A stretch of DNA of 64,000 bases, taken from NCBI GenBank assembly GCA_943736015.1, contig OX031059.1, forward strand, positions 55,687,159-55,751,158. The letters run 5' to 3'. This DNA comes from Tridacna crocea. Lineage: Eukaryota > Mollusca > Bivalvia > Cardiida > Cardiidae. Within the stretch, counting starts at the first letter, position 1, and each line of letters begins with the position of its first letter. The notes beneath the pieces were generated by a model. The model was given only the letters and a program-made list of their open reading frames with translations. It did no database searches and was not told the DNA's origin. Below, piece by piece: positions 1-10,709 of the stretch. Both the position numbers and the translations under genes were made by a program.

Positions 1-50
1 TCTCTGAGTTTGGAAGAGTCTAAAATTTGTCGTTTGGGAAAGTGTCTGGT
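1..50 (+). repeat. TTAA hairpin MITE, right-end fragment
   Basis: Only the tail with TTTGTCGTTTGGGAAAG is present (type B end). Confidence 0.45.
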
Positions 51-495
51 TGCAAACAACTTCTCTGTAAAATGTCACTTGTGTATTATTCATCTCTACT
101 TTGGGACTGACATCGTTGTAAGGAGTAAACTGATATACAGTAAATTTATATAACAAAGTCAGTTTACCTATCCTTGTACTCCCAATATTTCTTTTCTCTG
201 TTACACTCTACAATATCTTAAAAGCTCCAGACATTACAGTTTATACCAATTAATGAGTTAAGAAGTTTTAGATGAAAAACTGTATGTCCATACTTATATC
301 AACTTATGCATGCAGTTGTTCACATGATTTGTACATATGGTCTCTAAACTTTGTAAATATCTTGGAGAAAAAAAAATACAACTCAGATGAAGGGGTTGAA
401 ATAATTATGGCAACTGAAATATGATCAACACAAAGATCCTCAAATACATGTAAACACTGCTTGTCTGACCTCAGTACACAGAAATAAAATCTTAC

Positions 496-588
496 ATTAA
501 TAACTGCTTGAACTTCAGGTAAAACTGAGGCATTTAAGTCTGGAATACTGTGATTCTGTAGAATTATGCGTAATAGGTCTCTGCATCC
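496..588 (-). CDS. MED23: MED23 coding exon (GCRDLLR...)
   Basis: 93 nt, 31 codons, phase 0 at both ends. The acceptor is TTTTATTTCAG and the donor gtaagat. It encodes GCRDLLRIILQNHSIPDL to ...EVQAVIN. It continues the previous exon exactly as in vertebrate MED23. The following exon is not in the window. Confidence 0.9.
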
Positions 589-3500
589 CTGAAATAAAAT
601 AATATACAAGTTATTATAACTTATAATGCCAGTTATTGATTGTACGTTACAGACAGAAAGTATACCAACCTGCAGCAAAAGCCATTACCACACAATCCCT
701 ACTTTTGATGACCTTGAGAAAGAAGCCTTTAGAAAACATTGTTGTCCCACAATGTTTTCTACCCTTCACAAAACAAATTTCAAATTTTCAGTCACTTTTA
801 TTTTGTCGTCTGCAAATGCTTTTTATTTGGACAAGCCTAAAATAATGTCGTTTGGTAATGAGATAACAAGATGCGGTCAAAGATACCAAACCTAGACATT
901 TGTTTTCAATGATAAAAGATGTCTCGCCCCCTCTCCTGTGACCTTTGAATCCTTATTACGACCTTGACCCAGGAAACTGATACATGAAACCTCATCTCAT
1001 AATACTACAGTCATAAGTGAAATAATTTTGAAATCAGACAATGGCTTCATGAGACTTGGAGTGGGCAGTTAGAGTCCTTAAAAAGTACAATTCAGCAGTA
1101 GCATGTGGTGTCCATGGCTGTGAGGTAGAGCGTCGGCCTCCTAGCCATAAGGTCCTGAGTTCAATACCCGTGCGCGGGTGTCAACTTTGGGATTTTTCAT
1201 TGGCCCAAACATTCAGCGTGAGTACTGCTGTAGTTCCCAGGAAGCAGAATCAAGAGAGATTAGTATAAGTTGTTAGAACTTGTTTCTGAATTGATATAAA
1301 ATAAATAAGTTTAACTCTTTACCACACGAGAAAATTTTAGACTGGTCCAAATTGAACGCATTTGCAGACTACAAAATAAAGGTGACTGAAAAATTGAAAT
1401 TTGTTCTGGGAAGGGTAGAAAACACTGTGGGAAAAGGAGAAAATGCTGGTTACCAGCATTTTCTCCTTTTCCCACAGTGTTTTCAAAAGGCATCTTTCTC
1501 GGGGGCGTCAAAAGTAGGGATTGTGTGGTAATGGGTTAAACTAACTAGCACTAGCATCTGTACCAATAAGCAAACCATGGTTGGTTTTGGTAAAGGTAAA
1601 AAGAAAAACTTGAATTTATGTCTACTTTCTCTCTTATATTTTTTTATTTCAATGTCTTCTTATAATAAACTATGATACTACGTGAATCGAATGATTCATC
1701 ATTGATCTTAACTCTTTACCAAACGACAAAAATTTAAACTGGTCCAAATTGAAAGCACTTGCAGACGACAAGTTAAACATAACTCAAAAATTGAAATTTA
1801 TTTCCAGCAGGGTAGAAAACGTTGTGGGAAAAGGAGAAAATGCTGGTTACCAGCATTTTCTCCTTTACCACAATGTTTTCAAAAGACTTCTATCTCAGGG
1901 TCGTAAAAACCCAGGTTTGTTGGGTAAAGGGTTAAATAATGCGACATAATTTTCTCCTGTTATTACTGTCTAGACTAAAGACTGTAAAAAGGCCTAGCAT
2001 TTAATCCATTACCAAACGACAATATTTTAGACTGGTCCAAATTGAAAGCATTTGCAGACGACAAAATAAAAGTGACTGAAAATTTGAAATTTCTTATGTG
2101 AAGGGTTTTCTTTGTGGGAAAAGGAGAAAATGCTGGTTACCAGCATTTTCTCCTTTTCCCACAATGTTTTCTATAGGCTTCTTTTTCAGGGGCATCAAAA
2201 GTAGGGATTGTGTGGTAATGGATTAATACAGGATAGCAAAGTTCAAATACCTTATAATCTACGCCTCCAATGATTTTGCGAACCAGTTGAAAAGTCCTGA
2301 TAAATGTCTTGGAATTCTGATAGATCATCTTCTCATGTTCCAGCATGTTTTCACAGACAAGCCTGTCACAGACAGTAAGTTTAAATTTTTTTACTTTTTT
2401 ACTTTACCACACAATCCTGAGTTAAAGCAACCCTGAAGAACATAGATATTGAAAACATTGTGGGAAAAGGAGAAAATGCTGGTAACCAGCATTTTTTCCT
2501 TTTTCCACCATGTTTTCTACCCCATCGAAGATAGAAATCATCACTGAAATTACATTTTTTTGTTGTCTGCAAATGTTCTCAACTTGGTTTAGTCCAAATC
2601 TTTATTGTTTGGGACAGAGTCAACACATTTACTCTGGTAATTTTCTTCCCTTCAATGAGCAGTTCTCTTTTAAAGACTGTGACAAAAGGAGAAGGATCTC
2701 CACACTAGAAGCTTTTGCTTTTGTCACAATTTCTACATGGGTATTCAATCATGTACATGGATGAAATAATAACCTATATAAGTTATCCTTATTTAAACAG
2801 GAATATTTCTGAAACTAAAAGATTATATAATGAGGTGATACTTTCCTACTTCTCTGATGAAATATTTTGTAACTAAAGCATTGGTAATAATTTTCATCAT
2901 GCTGACATAAATTATGCTGATGCATCTTCAGCCAGTACATTCTCTTTTAAAAAATGTGAAAGAGGATTCTATCATACATAGGAAATTTCATATTCCCCCC
3001 ACCCCCCACAAAAAAAAAGGTCAGGCATCCCACTGTCTCCTATTGTAACACTTTTTTTTTTTTATCATTTGTTGCTTATTTTACAAAATTTTCAAATTCC
3101 ATCTGTTTATATCTATTTACATTTATATTCAAAAAAAAAACTAAATACCTCCTGCATGTAAGTTGTTTGTCTGGCAGACTGCTCGTTACACAGTCTTAGG
3201 AAAAGGAAAAAGTGCTCTTAACAAGCAATAACTTCTCCATTTGCAGTCATGTTTTCACATGTAATAAGACACAGAGCCTGAATTTACATAAACTACTCAT
3301 GTGTGTTTTCATAGCTGTTTTCAAATTTTTCTGCAGCATTCGTTTCAGCTGTAAACAAGTTAACATTATTATTTACATGTAATCTTCTTCCACTTAAAAT
3401 GTTTACTTTACAATGCATGAAAAAATGTAACAATCAAATTAGATATGATCTTATCATTCACATGTTTCTCTTTTGTGTCTCCAATAAGATATATTTTGAT

Positions 3501-6500
3501 ATATCAAAAATCAAACTCTACAATTATGTAAAAACAAGAGGACCATGATGGTCCTATATCGCTCACTTGAGTACTAAGCTGTGAAATCGAACTTGTGACC
3601 CCTAGGCAGGGCCAGTTTTGACCCCTGCGGCATGCTAAGAAAAAACTTAGTAGAGGTCCCCTAGGAGATGCTACTTACAAAATATCAAAGCTCTACGCCT
3701 TCTAGTTTCAGAGAAGAAGATTTTTAAAGTTTTCCTTCTTTGTTCCTATGTTTCAAACTTATGACCCCCGGGGCGGGATCAGTTTTGACCCCAGGGGCAT
3801 CATATGAACAATCTTGGTAGAGGTTCATTAGGAGATGCTACATACCAAATATCAAAGCTCTACACCACCTAGTTTCAGACAAAAAGAATTTTAAAGTTTT
3901 CCTTCTTTATTTCTGTGTTTCAAACTTGTGACCCCGGGGCGGGGCCAGTTTTGACCCCAAGGACATCATATGAATCATCTTGGTAGAGGTCAACTAGCAG
4001 ATGCTACATACCAAATATGAAAGCTCTGCACCTTCTAGTTTCAAAGAAGAAGAATTTTAAAGTTTTCCTTCTTTGTTCCTATGTTTCAAACTTGTGACCC
4101 CTGGGGTGGGGCCAGTTTTGACCCCAGGGGCATCATATGAACAATCTTGGTAGAAGTCCACTAGGAGATGCTACAAACCAAATATGAAAGCTCTGCACCT
4201 TCTAGTTTCAGAGAATTTTTTTTTTAAGTTTTCCTTCTTTGTTCCTAAGTTTCAAACTTGTGACCCCCGGGGTGGGGCCAGTTTTGACCCCAGGGGCATC
4301 ATATGAACAATCTTGGTAGAGGTCCACTAGGAGATGCTACATACCAAAATATCAAAGCTCTCCGCCTTCTAGTTTCAGAGGAGAAGAATTTTATAGTTTT
4401 CCTTCTTTGCTCCTATAATACAAACTTGTGACCCCTGGGGCGGGTCCACTTTTGACCCCAGGGGCATCATATGAACAATCTTGGTAGAGGTCTACTAGGA
4501 GATGCTACATACCAATTATCAAAGCTCTGCACCTTCTAGTTTCAGACAAGAAGAATTTTAAAGTTTTCCTTCTTTGCTCCTATAATACAAACTTTTGACC
4601 CCCGGGGCAGGGCCACTTTTGACCCAAGGGGCATCATATGAACAATCTTAGTAGAGGTTTACTAGGAGTTGCTACATACCAAATATCAAAGCTCTGCACC
4701 TTCTAGTTTCAGAGAAGAAGATTTTTAAAGTTTTCCTTCTTTGTTCCTACGTTTCAAACTTGTGACCCCCGGGACGGGGCCAGTTTTGACCCCAAGGACA
4801 TTATATGAACAATCTTGGTAGAGGTCAACTAGCAGATGCTAAATACCAAATATGAAAGCTCTGCACCACCTAGTTTCGGAGAAAAAGAATTTTAAAGTTT
4901 TCCTTCTTTGTTCCTATGTTTCAAACTTGTGACCCCCGGGGGCGGGTCCAGTTTTGACCCCATGGGCATCATATGAATAATCTTGGTAGAGGTCCACTAG
5001 GAGATGCTACATACCAATTATCAAAGCTCAACGCTTTCTAGTTTCAAAGAAGAAGATTTTCAAAGATTTTGCTTTTTTTTTCCTTTTGGTTGCCATGGCA
5101 ACCAGAATTATGGCTGGTATTCAATCTCTTGAACAATTTTGGTAGAGTTTCACCAAAGGAACATCCCTGCCAAGTTACATCAAGATTGGCCCAGTGGTTT
5201 AGGAGGAGAAGATGTTTAAAGAAATTGTGGACGACGGATGACGCACAACGGACATTGGGCGATCACAAAAGCTCACCATGAGCACTTCATGCTCAGGTGA
5301 GATAACAGTGTTCATAAATATGATGTAATTGAACAGTGAGCTCCAGATAGAGGAAATGATTTCGAGTTCAATATATGAAAAAATTAATTATTCTCAAGTA
5401 AACCCTATGTTATGGGTACTCATTATAATCGTCTCATAACGTAAAATAGACAATTTTAACTAGTATTCACAACATAGGGTTTGGAACAGAAATAATGGAT
5501 TTAGAATACCATCACTCCCTCTTATCTGTAGCTCTGATTAAAAGTCCAAACCTAGGTAGCAGGATGTTTTTCTCAACCATGTTTTCCAACAGCCCAGCCA
5601 GCAAGTCCACCCTATTAGCATTTTTCTGATTGAAATAGCTGTTAGCAAATGCTTTCATTCCAATGCCATGGTTGTCCTACAAAAAGTGAAAAAGTAAATC
5701 AAAATTAAGGTTTAGTGTTCTAAATTTCTTGGTCTGTGCACTGCAAGGTCATAATGATAAGAGCCATACTCTTGCAAAAGGGGCTTTGATGAATCTTTGT
5801 GATGTATTGTATCCCTATATCCATTTTGTCTAACAACCAAATGAAACATGAGGTAGAACAGTCCTTTGACATGCAAAATGTTTTGACCCAGGTCAACCTG
5901 GGTTGATATTTTTTGCAGATGCATTAAGCCTTTACCACAAAATTCCGACTTTAAACTACCCTGAGAAAGAAGCCTTGTGAAAACATTGTAGGAAAAGGAG
6001 AAAATGCTGGTTACCAGCATTTTCTTCCTTTCCTCACAATGTTTTCTATCAATCCCCCCAAAAATATGAACCATCTAGCTTTCCCAGTGACCTAGTTTTT
6101 TATCAGACATTACCCATCATCAAACACTTTTGAGATATCAATAAGACAAACATTCTGACCAAGTTTCATGTGTATTGGACTGAAAATGTGGCCTCTACAG
6201 CGTACAAAAGGTTTTTCTTAGATTTGACCAAGTGACCTAGTTTTGGACCCGACAAACCCATTATCAAACTCTTTTGAGACATCACCAAAACAAACATTCT
6301 GACCAAGTTTGAAGAGTATCAGGAAGAAAATGTGGCTTCTAGAGTGTACCTAAGGTTTTTCTAATATTTGACCCATTGACCTAGTTTTTGACTCAACATG
6401 AGCCATTTTCAAACTCATTCAAGGTATCGCCAGGACAAATATTATGAATAAGTTTTAGGAGTATCAGAATGAAAATGTGTCCTCCAGAGCATATACAAGA

Positions 6501-8086
6501 TTTTTATAATATTTGACCTATTGACCCAGTTTTTGACCCAACATGACCAATTTTCAGTCATCCAAGATATTATCAAGGCAAATATTCTGACCAATTTTCA
6601 AGAGTGTTGGACTGAAAATGTGGCATCCAGAGCATATACAAGGTTTTTCTAAGATTTGACCTGGTGACCTAGTTTTTGACCCGACATGACCTATTTTCGA
6701 ACTCGTCTGAGCTATCATCAAGGCAAACATTCTGACCAACTTACAAGAGTTTTGGACTAAAAGTGTGGCCTCTAGAGCGTACAAAAGGTTTTTCTAACAT
6801 TTGACCTGGCGACCTAGTTTTTGACTCCTCTTGACCCATTTTCAAAATCATCTGAGATATCATCAAGGCAAACATTCTGACCAACTGTCAAGAGTTTTGG
6901 ACTGAAAATGTGGCCTCTAGAGCATACACACGGTTTTTCTAACATTTGACCTAGTGACCTAGTTTTTTACTAAACATGACCCATTTTCACACTCACCCGC
7001 AACATCATCAAGGCAAACATTCTGACCAACTTTCAAGAGTTTTGGACTGAAAATGTGGCCTCTAGAGCGTACACAATGTTTTTCTAAGATTTGACCTACT
7101 GACCTAGTTTTTGACCAAACATGACCCATTTTGAAACTCGTCTGAGATATCATCCAGACAAATACTCTGACCAACTGTAATGAGTATCGGACAGAAAATG
7201 TGGCCTCTAGAGCGTACACAAGGTAAAAGTTGACGACGGATGACTGACGACAGACGACGGACACAGCACTATCACAATAGCTCACTCTGAGCACTTCGTG
7301 CTCTGGTGAGCTAAAAAAAGACTAATGACACCATGGGGAAGACCAGAAAACAGCATAGGAAAAGGAGTAAAAACTGGTGACCAGCATTTTCTTCTTCTTT
7401 TTCAGTGCTTTCAAAGGCTCTTTTCCTTTAAACATGCATCTTTGCGGCTCAAGAGAAAAAAAATGCAGTTGATATTTTCTAGTGTGTATAATGGTTCAGA
7501 TATTGATCAGCCATGTAACCAAAGGTAAATGATCAATAAATATGGTGTTCAGGGCAGGGTCCAAAAAATTTCAGAATTCTTGCTTATCCTCCTGCCATTT
7601 TGCACTCGCCCTACAGTTAGACAAAGAAAGATAATCCACCTGCCCTCTCCAAATTTTTACAAGTAAGGACAAGCGGACGAGTGGATTTTTTTTTTATCCT
7701 GGTTCAGGGTAAGAAACTCAAAACCCAAAACAACAACTGTGATAGCCTGGAAGGTCTCCGAAGCATTATATTCATTTTCTATCTGTTATTGTCTATCACT
7801 CTGTGCAATCTTGCAGCTCTCAGGGGCAACAGTTGGCATAATGACAAAAGAAAAGACAAAGAGAAACTGCCCTTGATGAGCATCATCTCTTCCTAGCACA
7901 ATGGTTACAAAGATGGTCTGCTGTAAGACTAAAAGGTCTGTTGCTGGAAGTAAAGTAAGATTGTACCTGTGGAATACTTGTCCATAGTTTGACCATACAG
8001 TCAATACAATAGTCTCTGTTCCATTGTAATGTCTCCTCGGTGTGACTTATCAGACCACTGAAACCCTCCTCTACAGCCTCCCCTTT
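496..8086 (-). CDS. MED23: MED23, N-terminal part (4 exons, partial gene)
   Basis: Mediator complex tail-module subunit 23 (Sur-2/CRSP130), a nuclear co-activator linking transcription factors to RNA polymerase II. Four exons on the minus strand splice in frame: 8086-7967 (phase 0), 5676-5552 (ends two bases into an Arg codon), 2362-2251 (completes that Arg), 588-496. All have AG acceptors and GT donors. Together they encode about 150 residues, roughly residues 14-165 of the vertebrate protein. Recognition rests on the stretch LVRKIIGGVDYKGCRDLLR, which spans the third and fourth exons and is nearly identical to vertebrate MED23 as I know it, and on the preceding LLPRLVCEN. The 5' coding exon is unresolved and the gene continues beyond position 1. 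Introns are filled with hairpin MITEs, two tandem-array elements and SINEs. An alignment to MED23 would confirm it. Confidence 0.9.
684..868 (+). repeat. TTAA hairpin MITE type A, hairpin core deleted
   Basis: Both arms are present, but the palindrome is reduced to AACATTGTTGTCCCACAATG, a loss centred on the symmetry axis. Confidence 0.85.
1104..1310 (+). mobile_element. tRNA-derived SINE, family S1
   Basis: A tRNA-like head with box A (TGGCTGTGAGGTAGAGCG) and box B (GGTCCTGAGTTCAATACC), then a non-tRNA body with ATTTTTCATTGGCC and an A-rich tail. Four further copies or fragments lie in the window. Confidence 0.75.
1311..1539 (-). repeat. TTAA hairpin MITE type A, full length
   Basis: A reference copy. 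TTAACTCTTTACCACACGAG opens it and TGTGGTAATGGGTTAA closes it. The perfect central palindrome runs from ACACTGTGGGAAAAGGAG through GCTGGTTACCAGC to its mirror. The 5' TTAA abuts the S1 SINE tail. Confidence 0.95.
1708..1935 (-). repeat. TTAA hairpin MITE type A, full length
   Basis: TTAA at both ends; one mismatch in the palindrome (TTACCACAA against TTGTGGGAA). Confidence 0.93.
2001..2226 (-). repeat. TTAA hairpin MITE type A, full length
   Basis: Ends 25 bp from the donor of the MED23 IIGGVDYK exon. Confidence 0.93.
2251..2362 (-). CDS. MED23: MED23 coding exon with the IIGGVDYK core
   Basis: 112 nt: one base completing Arg plus 37 codons. The acceptor is CTGTGACAG and the donor gtatttg. 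It encodes LVCENMLEHEK... to ...LVRKIIGGVDYK. A hairpin MITE ends 25 bp beyond its donor (2226) and another begins about 36 bp before its acceptor (2398), so the exon is bracketed by hairpins. Confidence 0.92.
2398..2624 (+). repeat. TTAA hairpin MITE, diverged
   Basis: Left arm of type A (ACCACACAATCC), right arm of type B (TTGGTTTAGTCC, GTTTGGGA). Terminal TTAA mutated on both sides. Lies just upstream of a MED23 acceptor. Confidence 0.8.
2640..3531. other. MED23 intron without recognisable features
   Basis: AT-rich, with homopolymer runs near 2996 and 3050. No exon, repeat family or RNA gene seen. Confidence 0.6.
3532..5304 (+). mobile_element. Terminal-hairpin element with about nine 168-bp tandem units
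   Basis: The left end has ACAAGAGGACCATGATGGTC (palindrome AGGACCATGATGGTCCT) then ATCGCTCACTTGAG. The core repeats a 168-bp unit (CAAACTTGTGACCCC ... ATCTTGGTAGAGG ... TTTCCTTCTTTGTTCC). The right part has GGTTGCCATGGCAACC and ends with a GAGCACTTCATGCTC hairpin and GGTGAGAT. Shared ends with the elements at 15871, 37646 and 58328 and the right end at 7313 define the family. The Helitron/Helentron label is inference. Confidence 0.75.
5552..5676 (-). CDS. MED23: MED23 coding exon (residues about 54-95)
   Basis: 125 nt, starting in phase 0 after the acceptor TTTTTGTAG and ending in CCTAG before the donor gtttgg. It encodes DNHGIGMKAFANSY... to ...EKNILLPR, with the Arg codon split across the next junction. 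It sits alone between two tandem-array elements (3532-5304 and 6080-7313). Confidence 0.87.
5880..5927 (+). repeat. Palindromic repeat F, fragment (host of MITE at 5924)
   Basis: TTGACCCAGGTCAACCTGGG followed by TTTTTTGCAGATGCATTAA. The MITE to the right starts at this TTAA. Confidence 0.6.
5924..6052 (+). repeat. TTAA hairpin MITE, left half and hairpin
   Basis: Left arm and palindrome are intact. The right arm is lost after TTTTCTATC at the junction with the next array. Confidence 0.85.
6080..7313 (+). mobile_element. Terminal-hairpin element with eight 144-bp tandem units
   Basis: The anchor TGACCTAGTTTTTGAC recurs near 6088, 6231, 6379, 6524, 6664, 6808, 6952 and 7096. The right end has a GACGACGGA-rich spacer, then TGAGCACTTCGTGCTC and GGTGAGCTAAA. 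No left hairpin end is found, so it is 5'-truncated. Confidence 0.75.
7325..7425. repeat. TTAA hairpin MITE remnant (core only)
   Basis: GGAAAAGGAGTAAAAACTGG TGACCAGCATTTTC core with decayed arms. Confidence 0.55.
7430..7966. other. MED23 intron, nothing recognised
   Basis: No supported exon or known repeat; small frames overlap the next exon's shadow. Confidence 0.5.
7967..8086 (-). CDS. MED23: MED23 coding exon (residues about 14-53)
   Basis: 120 nt, 40 codons, phase 0 at both ends. The acceptor TTATTACAG precedes AAAGGGGAGG, and the exon ends in CACAG before the donor gtacaatc. It encodes KGEAVEEGFSG... through ...KLWTSIPQ, which lines up with the vertebrate K-T-E-V-I-E-E-A-F-P-G segment. 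It is the most 5' exon placed with confidence. Confidence 0.85.
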
Positions 8087-8136
8087 CTGTAATAAAAATA
8101 ACCTAGACATGATGATAGTGGTACCAGCGTAAAATT

Positions 8137-8432
8137 TAGGTTACCAAACGACGCTATTTTAGACTGTCAGATCCATATTGAAAGCACTTGCAGACGACAA
8201 CATAAACTTATCTCAAAAATAGAAAATTTGTTTCCAGCCGGATAGAAAACATTGTGGGAAAAGAAGAAAATACTGGTGACCAGCATTTTCTCCAAATTCA
8301 AAGCATTTGCAGACATAAATTTCAAATGTAGCTCAAATGATGGAACTTTTCTATAACTGAGCAGAAAATATTGTGAGATAAGGAGAAAATGCTGGTTACC
8401 AGCATTGTCTCCTTTCCCACAACGTTTTAGTT
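8137..8432 (-). repeat. Two fused TTAA hairpin MITE pieces
   Basis: A left arm plus hairpin ending in CAGCATTTTCTCC is joined directly to a second inner arm (AAATTCAAAGCATTTGCAGA) plus a second hairpin. Confidence 0.8.
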
Positions 8433-8439
8433 TAAACAT

Positions 8440-8628
8440 ATTTATTTCTCATCGATTGAGACACACGTTCTTATAACTTATACTAATTTCTCTTGCTTCC
8501 CCGTAACTACACCAGTACTTGTGTGCTGGCCAATGAAAAATCCCAAAGTTTACACCTGCTCCTAGGTATCAAACTCAGGACCTCATGGTTACAAGGCCAT
8601 TGCTGTACCTCACAACCAAGGAGACCAG
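8440..8628 (-). mobile_element. tRNA-derived SINE, family S1
   Basis: Reverse-oriented copy. The box B complement (GGTATCAAACTCAGGACC) and body complement (GGCCAATGAAAAATCCC) are clear. Confidence 0.7.
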
Positions 8629-8970
8629 ATTCATTCTACAAGTCTATGATCAAAACACACCTGTAGAAATGAGTATATAATTAATATATGACAGTATATG
8701 AAAAATATATTTTTGCTGAAAACAGTAAAAACTCTATCACTTGTCACCATTTGCAACCATGGCTTATTTCTTCTCGATCCATTTGAAAATGATTCAGCTA
8801 CACAAAAATACAAAACCATTTTCAGCATATAGCATGTCTTGGAAATGCCTGATGCTTTACCTATCTTGAGCATTATGATTCTGTCCAATTGTGCACATGT
8901 GTATAACTACAATGACCAATGAAGTCAGAGAACAGCATTACAGGGTAATGGCCATTGGAATTTAGTTTAA

Positions 8971-9178
8971 AACATATTTTATGTTTTACATCGATTGAGA
9001 AACAAGTTCTTACAACTTATACTAATCGATCTCGATTAGTTCCTGGGAACTACACCAGTACTCGCGCCAAGTGTGTGGGCCAATGAAAAATCCAAAAGTT
9101 GACACCCGCCCCTAGGAATCGAACTCAAGACCTTTAGGTTATGAGGCCAACGCTTTATCTCACGACCATGGATACCAC
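8971..9178 (-). mobile_element. tRNA-derived SINE, family S1
   Basis: Reverse-oriented copy from AACATATTTTATGTTTTACA to the head complement CACGACCATGGATACCAC. Includes GAATCGAACTCAAGACC. Confidence 0.75.
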
Positions 9179-9349
9179 ATTGGAATTTCGATATAAGGGT
9201 GAGCTGAAAAGTTGTTTTGTTCATGATGTTGGTTTGTTTTGTTACTTTTAATGCTAGATGTTTGGATAGAAAAAGCATTGTTCTATACAGCCATGTATGC
9301 AAAAAAGAGAATGAGTTTGAAATAAAATATTTTCGCCATCAATGATCAG

Positions 9350-9584
9350 TTAACCCTTTACAAAACAATTAGTGGTTCTGACAACCCAGAGAAAGAAGCC
9401 CTCTGAAAACATTGTGGGAAAAGGTGAAAACGCTGGTAACCAGCAATTTCCTGCTTTCCCACAAAGTTTAATACTCTTCTACAGTCAAGTTTTTGTTTTT
9501 GAGTCAAGTTGGTTTTTTTTTTTGTCATCAGCAAATGCTTTAAATTTGGACAAGTCTAAAATTTTATCATTGGTAAATAGTTAA
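9350..9584 (+). repeat. TTAA hairpin MITE type A, diverged full length
   Basis: TTAA at both ends; hairpin slightly imperfect (CAGCAATTTCCTGC). Confidence 0.9.
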
Positions 9585-9682
9585 GGAGAATATTGAGACT
9601 AACCCCAAGGCTTAGGGACAAGTGGTAGTCTCAATAATAAGACGTGCCAGTGATCTTTTTCATACTTGGACATTTATTGTAC

Positions 9683-9703
9683 ATCGTACTGTCTCAAGTC
9701 CAT
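9683..9703 (-). CDS. MED23: Possible MED23 first coding segment (candidate only)
   Basis: An ATG in good context (ACGATGG) opens MDLRQYD, followed by a GT that would splice in phase 0 to the exon at 8086. A CCGGAA ETS-like motif lies just upstream. The donor is weak and the segment is shorter than the vertebrate N-terminus (about 13 residues before the homologous Lys). Treat it as a guess. cDNA would settle it. Confidence 0.15.
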
Positions 9704-10010
9704 CGTAAATTTTCCGGTAGCAAATATAAAGCGCTATACTGACTTTCTGTTTTGTCAGTTTTATCTGTATTGCAGCGAAATGCAATTAAGTTTCAGTAAT
9801 AAACATGACCAAAAGTAAATTGTTAAACCATTCATTACATAAAGAGCTTGTAGAAGTTGTTTATAACATGTTTATCTCCCGAAAAATCACTGACGAAATT
9901 TGTAGTGCGTGGCGGCCATTTTGTATGTTTTCGGGAACGTAAACAACTCCAGTAACTGATGAAATACACGTTTTATTTCTCACGTTCAGCGTTTAAATTG
10001 AGAGCATTTT

Positions 10011-10209
10011 GTATTTCCAACGAATGAATATTGAATAAGCAAGCAACAGGTATGTTTAAATCCTAGTTTTGTGCTCTATTTGCGAAATTATAAGAGTTCA
10101 AACTTGCGCACAAAATCTGTGCAGAACTTTCAACTGATTTTGTCTGGGTTGTCTCTGTACCTTGAGGCGACCAGTCAAAAAGTAACATCGCCTTTGGGGA
10201 CAGTTATCT
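10011..10209. repeat. Direct duplication, copy 1 (199 bp)
   Basis: About 90 percent like 10507-10705 by eye, 496 bp apart, from GTATTTCCAACGAA to GGGGACAGTTATCT. Origin unknown. Confidence 0.85.
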
Positions 10210-10506
10210 AGGTTAAGAGCAACCACCTGTTGAAGCATTCTATTGGTTGGGGTAATACAAGCCAGCAGTATTGTTGGCAGTTTTTAGTTTTTATCAAATT
10301 TTAGTGTGTACATAAGATGTGTAAGTAGCAATCTAAACATAGTGATTCCGTGGTGAGATGTTTTAAGTGTCGAGCAATCCGAAAGTGTCAACGAAGAAGA
10401 TCAAAAGTATTTAACTGAGGAAAACAACCATGAAAAAGGACCTATAGAAGCACCTTGCTAACACTCTAGGAAGTGTATTTGGTCTCTACAACTATATGAA
10501 CTATTT

Positions 10507-10705
10507 GTATTTCAAACGAAGGAATATTGAATACACAAGCAACAGGTATGTTTAAATATAAGTTTTGTGCTCTATTTGCAAAATTACAAGAGTTCAAACC
10601 TGCGCACAAAATCTGTGCAGAACTTTCAACTGATTTTGTCCGGGTTGTCTCTGTACCCAGAGGCGACCAGTCAAAAAGTATCATTGCCTTTGGGGACAGT
10701 TATCT
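10507..10705. repeat. Direct duplication, copy 2 (199 bp)
   Basis: Second copy. Its plus-strand frame is open (MFKYKFCALFAKL...) whereas copy 1 has stops, so coding is doubtful. Confidence 0.85.
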
Positions 10706-10709
10706 GTAC

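Noticed and set aside
304-678. A 124-residue frame over the MED23 exon at 496-588.
   Set aside because: Only 31 residues match MED23. The rest reads through introns on both sides, beyond a good donor and acceptor.
1104-1160. A functional tRNA gene.
   Set aside because: Box A and B are present, but the cloverleaf is degenerate, the sequence continues as a SINE body, and related copies exist elsewhere.
3532-5304. A CRISPR array, because of regularly spaced repeats.
   Set aside because: The 168-bp units are contiguous tandem repeats without unique spacers, in an animal genome.
7883-8110. A 75-residue frame starting MSRLFLL.
   Set aside because: The first residues and last part are intronic. 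Only 7967-8086 is exon.
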